Positions 6,225-8,260 of a stretch of DNA of 8,260 nt are shown piece by piece. Source of the stretch: Bacillota bacterium (GTDB lineage Bacteria > Bacillota_C > Negativicutes > JAEYSJ01). The position numbers and the translations under genes were made by a program. Every line of letters starts with the position of its first letter. Positions within the stretch are counted from its first letter, which is position 1. The notes under the pieces were generated by a model that saw nothing but the letters and a program-made list of their open reading frames with translations, had not been told where the DNA came from and searched no databases. The stretch spans positions 1 through 8,260 of the forward strand of contig JAEYSJ010000294.1 in NCBI GenBank assembly GCA_023434855.1, written 5' to 3'.

Positions 6225-6289
6225 ATCGTTCAATGCTAACAGTCCAAAGCATCAGTAATTTTCGAGTTATATATTATCCCCTCTGGCTT

Positions 6290-6532
6290 TTATTCATTCG
6301 CGCCGCAATTTTCCTCTTCCTGGTCTCCCAGCACTTCTTCAAAGGTATCAAGAATATTGGCGTGATGGTCTTCCAATGCATCGCTAATTAATCGCAGAGC
6401 CGCATTTGTCTGCTCTTCCGGCAAACCCATGGAAATGATAATATCTGACAAGCGGTCTTCAAGGATATCGACATCTGTGGTAAATAGAATCGGGATTTCT
6501 TCCATTATTTCCTCATCTTTTTCATTACACAT
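6290..6532 (-). CDS. Small acidic protein downstream of the nitrogenase-like genes
   Basis: 80 residues from the ATG at 6532. AGAGGTG six bases upstream supports it; a GTG three codons earlier overlaps that site and is less likely. The protein is strongly acidic (many Glu/Asp, few Lys/Arg) and predicted mostly helical: an N-terminal DEEIMEEIPILF, a central VDILEDRLSDIIISMGLPEEQ and a helix NAALRLISDALEDHHANILDTFEEV. Cysteines occur only at position 2 and near the C-terminus (N-C-G-A-N-E), so it is not a ferredoxin. No signal peptide or membrane span is seen. It follows the NifK/N-like gene after 134 bases that contain an inverted repeat, so it may have its own promoter. I do not recognise the family. 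A role as a small accessory protein of the nitrogenase-like system rests only on position. Confidence 0.72.
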   Translation of the reverse strand: MCNEKDEEIMEEIPILFTTDVDILEDRLSDIIISMGLPEEQTNAALRLISDALEDHHANILDTFEEVLGDQEEENCGANE

Positions 6533-6555
6533 ATTAAACACCTCTTTGCCGCAAT

Positions 6556-6596
6556 TTTAGACAACACTTTTTGCCAATTCATATTGTCTAAAATCA
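6556..6596. repeat. 11-bp perfect inverted repeat upstream of the acidic-protein gene
   Basis: ATTTTAGACAA (6556-6566) and TTGTCTAAAAT (6586-6596) are perfect inverted copies separated by 19 bases. No U-run follows on either strand, so it does not look like a terminator. It begins 23 bases upstream of the ATG at 6532, a place where a paired operator or a structured leader would lie. Confidence 0.6.
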
Positions 6597-6666
6597 TCGT
6601 AACACACTTCAAGGCAGTATTTGTAAACGTTTTGTTAAGTAGTCGTTAATATTCTTGTATTACCCT

Positions 6667-8007
6667 CTATAGCGGACCGGCAAATTTGCTTACCAAATCC
6701 TCCATCAAGGCCAATCCTCCCCGAAAGCCGGCATAACTCCGGTCGATAACCAACCTGTCTAGGGCCGGAAAAGAAACACTTAAATGGAGAGCGCCAAACT
6801 CTTCGCCTGCTATATATTTCTCCAATGAACTGGCAAACAGGGCTAAGAAACTTCGCCCTTTTAATTTTTCCCGGATTTTATAGGCATCGATTTCAAAAAT
6901 TATTTCCGGCTTAAGAACACTCTCCAGTCCGTCGGTCAGCTCTTTAATAATATCTCCCCGCACCTCTTCCGGCGGATTGTCAGAAATTATTACAACTTCC
7001 GCCAAATAGCCAATCTCGTTACTTAAGTACTTGGTAACGCCCACAGCAGTATTGCTGTCAGCCACCACTGCATAATAGGTGTGAGGCAGACCGGCAAACA
7101 AAATATCCCCTAAATACTCCGTAGAACGATATGCTTTTTTTTCTTCCGCAGCAATAACCGTTTCTACTTTTCCCCTGTCAATTCCCAGTCTCTCGCCAAC
7201 CTGGCGCAGGAAATGGCTGGTCTGTTTAGGGCCGACCGGTACGCTGGGAAAAGCCGCATATGGAATATTAAATTTCTCCTGAAGCTTATTTACAATTTTG
7301 TGGCCATTCCAGGTGGACAAGACGATGCTAAGCTCGGCGGCGGAAATTTTTTTGAGATTCTCCAACCCTTGTTCCTCAGTAAAAATTATATTAACTTTTA
7401 GGCCAAGCTTTTCCAGCGTCTGGCGAATTGTTGCCAGATCTCCTTTGTAAAAGATATTCTGGTTAGGCACAATGCCGAAAATATTTATTAATCCCTTTTC
7501 CGTTGGCTGTGCCACAAGCAATTGGTCGATAATAGCTTCAAAAAACTGCTCGTAACCGGTGTAAGAATTCCCGGCAAAGCCTGCTGTTTTTACATTAATA
7601 ATCGGCGCTTTATCTCTAAACTCACTCACAACCGCTTCCACATCATCGCCAATTAATGACGGAACGCAACCGGAAATTACGGCAAACAAGTCCCCCTTTA
7701 AAAGTTCCTGACTTGATGCAATTAAATCCCGCAACTTGTTTTCACCGCCAAAGATTACATGCTCTTCGATCAAGCAAGAGCATGGCGTACTGGTAGTCCC
7801 AAATTGCCCACCGGTATTTTGCCCACTGGGGTAATGCTGCCCGAACAGCTGGCCTAAGCCGCAACCGGCCCCGGCGTGCAATATCGGCACAGTCCCATAG
7901 ATAGCCAGCGCCGTTGAGTAGGCGCCGCCTAAAGAGCAAGAATAACGCGGCGCTTCCGCTACTTCCGGATATACTTGTTCATTTTCTAATTCATTCTGGA
8001 CTGTCAT
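6667..8007 (-). CDS. Nitrogenase component 1-like protein, NifK/NifN (beta)-type
   Basis: 446 residues, shorter than catalytic NifK (about 510-520). Three cysteines fall where P-cluster or [4Fe-4S] ligands lie in this superfamily: C24 (YSCSLGG), C49 (GAGCG) and C114 (ISGCVPSLIGDD), spaced 25 and 65. The F-G-G-E motif (86-89) follows an extra pair C76-x-C78. A second Rossmann-like domain begins near 172 (LINIFGIVPNQ), and PSVPVGPKQTSHFLRQVGERLG (254-275) resembles the PxGxxxTxxFL segment of NifK/NifN. No cysteine occurs after 114, so the NifD-type cofactor Cys is absent. By family it pairs with an alpha-type subunit and takes electrons from a NifH-like iron protein. The substrate is unknown; cofactor assembly (NifEN-like) or reduction of another compound are both possible. 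AAGGAGG (8024-8018) lies ten bases before the ATG, inside the end of the preceding gene, whose stop is five bases away: a tight operon. Confidence 0.88.
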   Translation of the reverse strand: MTVQNELENEQVYPEVAEAPRYSCSLGGAYSTALAIYGTVPILHAGAGCGLGQLFGQHYPSGQNTGGQFGTTSTPCSCLIEEHVIFGGENKLRDLIASSQELLKGDLFAVISGCVPSLIGDDVEAVVSEFRDKAPIINVKTAGFAGNSYTGYEQFFEAIIDQLLVAQPTEKGLINIFGIVPNQNIFYKGDLATIRQTLEKLGLKVNIIFTEEQGLENLKKISAAELSIVLSTWNGHKIVNKLQEKFNIPYAAFPSVPVGPKQTSHFLRQVGERLGIDRGKVETVIAAEEKKAYRSTEYLGDILFAGLPHTYYAVVADSNTAVGVTKYLSNEIGYLAEVVIISDNPPEEVRGDIIKELTDGLESVLKPEIIFEIDAYKIREKLKGRSFLALFASSLEKYIAGEEFGALHLSVSFPALDRLVIDRSYAGFRGGLALMEDLVSKFAGPL

Positions 8008-8012
8008 CGCTG

Positions 8013-8260
8013 CTACGCCTCCTTATGCCGCAAATAGTAAAGTGAGTTCGGCTGCTGATACCACCAGTCTTTATATATATCACCGGTTTTCGCCAGCATG
8101 GTTTGCTGATAAGTCTGGCTTTTAAAAGCCTGCAGCAGGAAATTACCGGCAGCTACTGCACCAGAATAGCCGCTCTGTTGACTCCATGGCCGCGGATCAC
8201 CTCTCAGTGCATGCACTCTGCTGGCCCCTTTATTTCTTTTATATGCGCCACCCTGAAAGG
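8013..8260 (-). CDS. Nitrogenase component 1-like protein, NifD/NifE (alpha)-type, C-terminal part
   Basis: The frame is open to the right edge, so only the last 82 residues are seen. A GTG at 8216 is internal, because the frame continues upstream as FQGGAYKRNKGASR. The segment RPWSQQSGYSGAVAAGNFLLQAF resembles the end of component 1 alpha chains, where a G-Y-x-G-A segment precedes the last helix. The tail KDWWYQQPNSLYYLRHKEA is unusual. A His (codon 8211-8213, V-H-A-L-R-G-D) sits some 15 residues before the G-Y-S-G motif, roughly where NifD has its cofactor His; the alignment is by eye. The pairing with the complete beta-type gene five bases downstream is the main support. There is no cysteine in the visible part. 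Confidence 0.72.
   Translation of the reverse strand, partial: FQGGAYKRNKGASRVHALRGDPRPWSQQSGYSGAVAAGNFLLQAFKSQTYQQTMLAKTGDIYKDWWYQQPNSLYYLRHKEA

Noticed and set aside
6562..6579. Sigma-54-like promoter on the minus strand (TGGCA...TTGT)
   Set aside because: It looked attractive next to nitrogenase-like genes, but the -24/-12 spacing is one base too long and the -12 element lacks GC. Sigma-54 spacing is strict.
6667..8007. Calling the gene nifK or nifN
   Set aside because: The length, missing cofactor cysteine, extra CxC and unseen operon make a nif symbol unsafe.

Overview
The window looks like a chromosomal stretch of an anaerobic, low-GC Firmicute. The AT-rich intergenic DNA, the strong AGGAGG-type ribosome binding sites, the TTG/GTG candidate starts and the mix of iron-sulfur flavoprotein, ferredoxin-like and nitrogenase-like proteins all fit. 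A member of the Negativicutes (Sporomusa/Pelosinus type) is my guess; the sequence does not prove it. I see no tRNA, rRNA, CRISPR array, insertion sequence or phage gene.

Layout. (1) Positions 1-1521 (+) hold the 3' part of a sensor histidine kinase overlapped by an OmpR/PhoB-type response regulator: a two-component system cut by the left edge. (2) Positions 1599-2376 (+) hold a single-gene unit: a dyad and weak promoter, an iron-sulfur flavoprotein (NADPH-dependent FMN reductase-like) and a strong hairpin terminator. (3) Positions 2391-2560 (-) hold a decayed gene tail, frameshifted in a run of four A's on the minus strand. (4) Positions 2570-4959 (-) hold, in transcription order, a MarR-family repressor, a short epoxyqueuosine-reductase-like double [4Fe-4S] protein and, beyond a terminator, an EamA/DMT-type permease. 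The marR promoter region and the marR/Fe-S gap each carry a copy of one 14-base motif (ATGTGTATAT-A/G-CAC), which looks like the MarR operator. (5) A small zinc-ribbon protein (-) and a secreted protein of unknown function (+) sit divergently around an AT-rich gap of about 290 bases. (6) Positions 6186-6224 hold a perfect hairpin between convergent genes. (7) From 6290 to the right edge (-) lie the C-terminus of a NifD/E-like protein, a complete NifK/N-like protein and, after a gap with an 11-bp inverted repeat, a small acidic protein.

The right end is the most interesting part. The complete nitrogenase-like subunit keeps the three cysteines expected to ligate a P-cluster or [4Fe-4S] at the subunit interface. 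It has no cysteine after residue 114, so it offers no cysteine for a FeMo-co-type cofactor. It also has an extra Cys-x-Cys pair next to the conserved F-G-G-E motif. It is shorter than catalytic NifK. With its partner it is probably one of the uncharacterised nitrogenase-like (component 1) reductases rather than a true nitrogenase. The rest of that operon lies outside the window.
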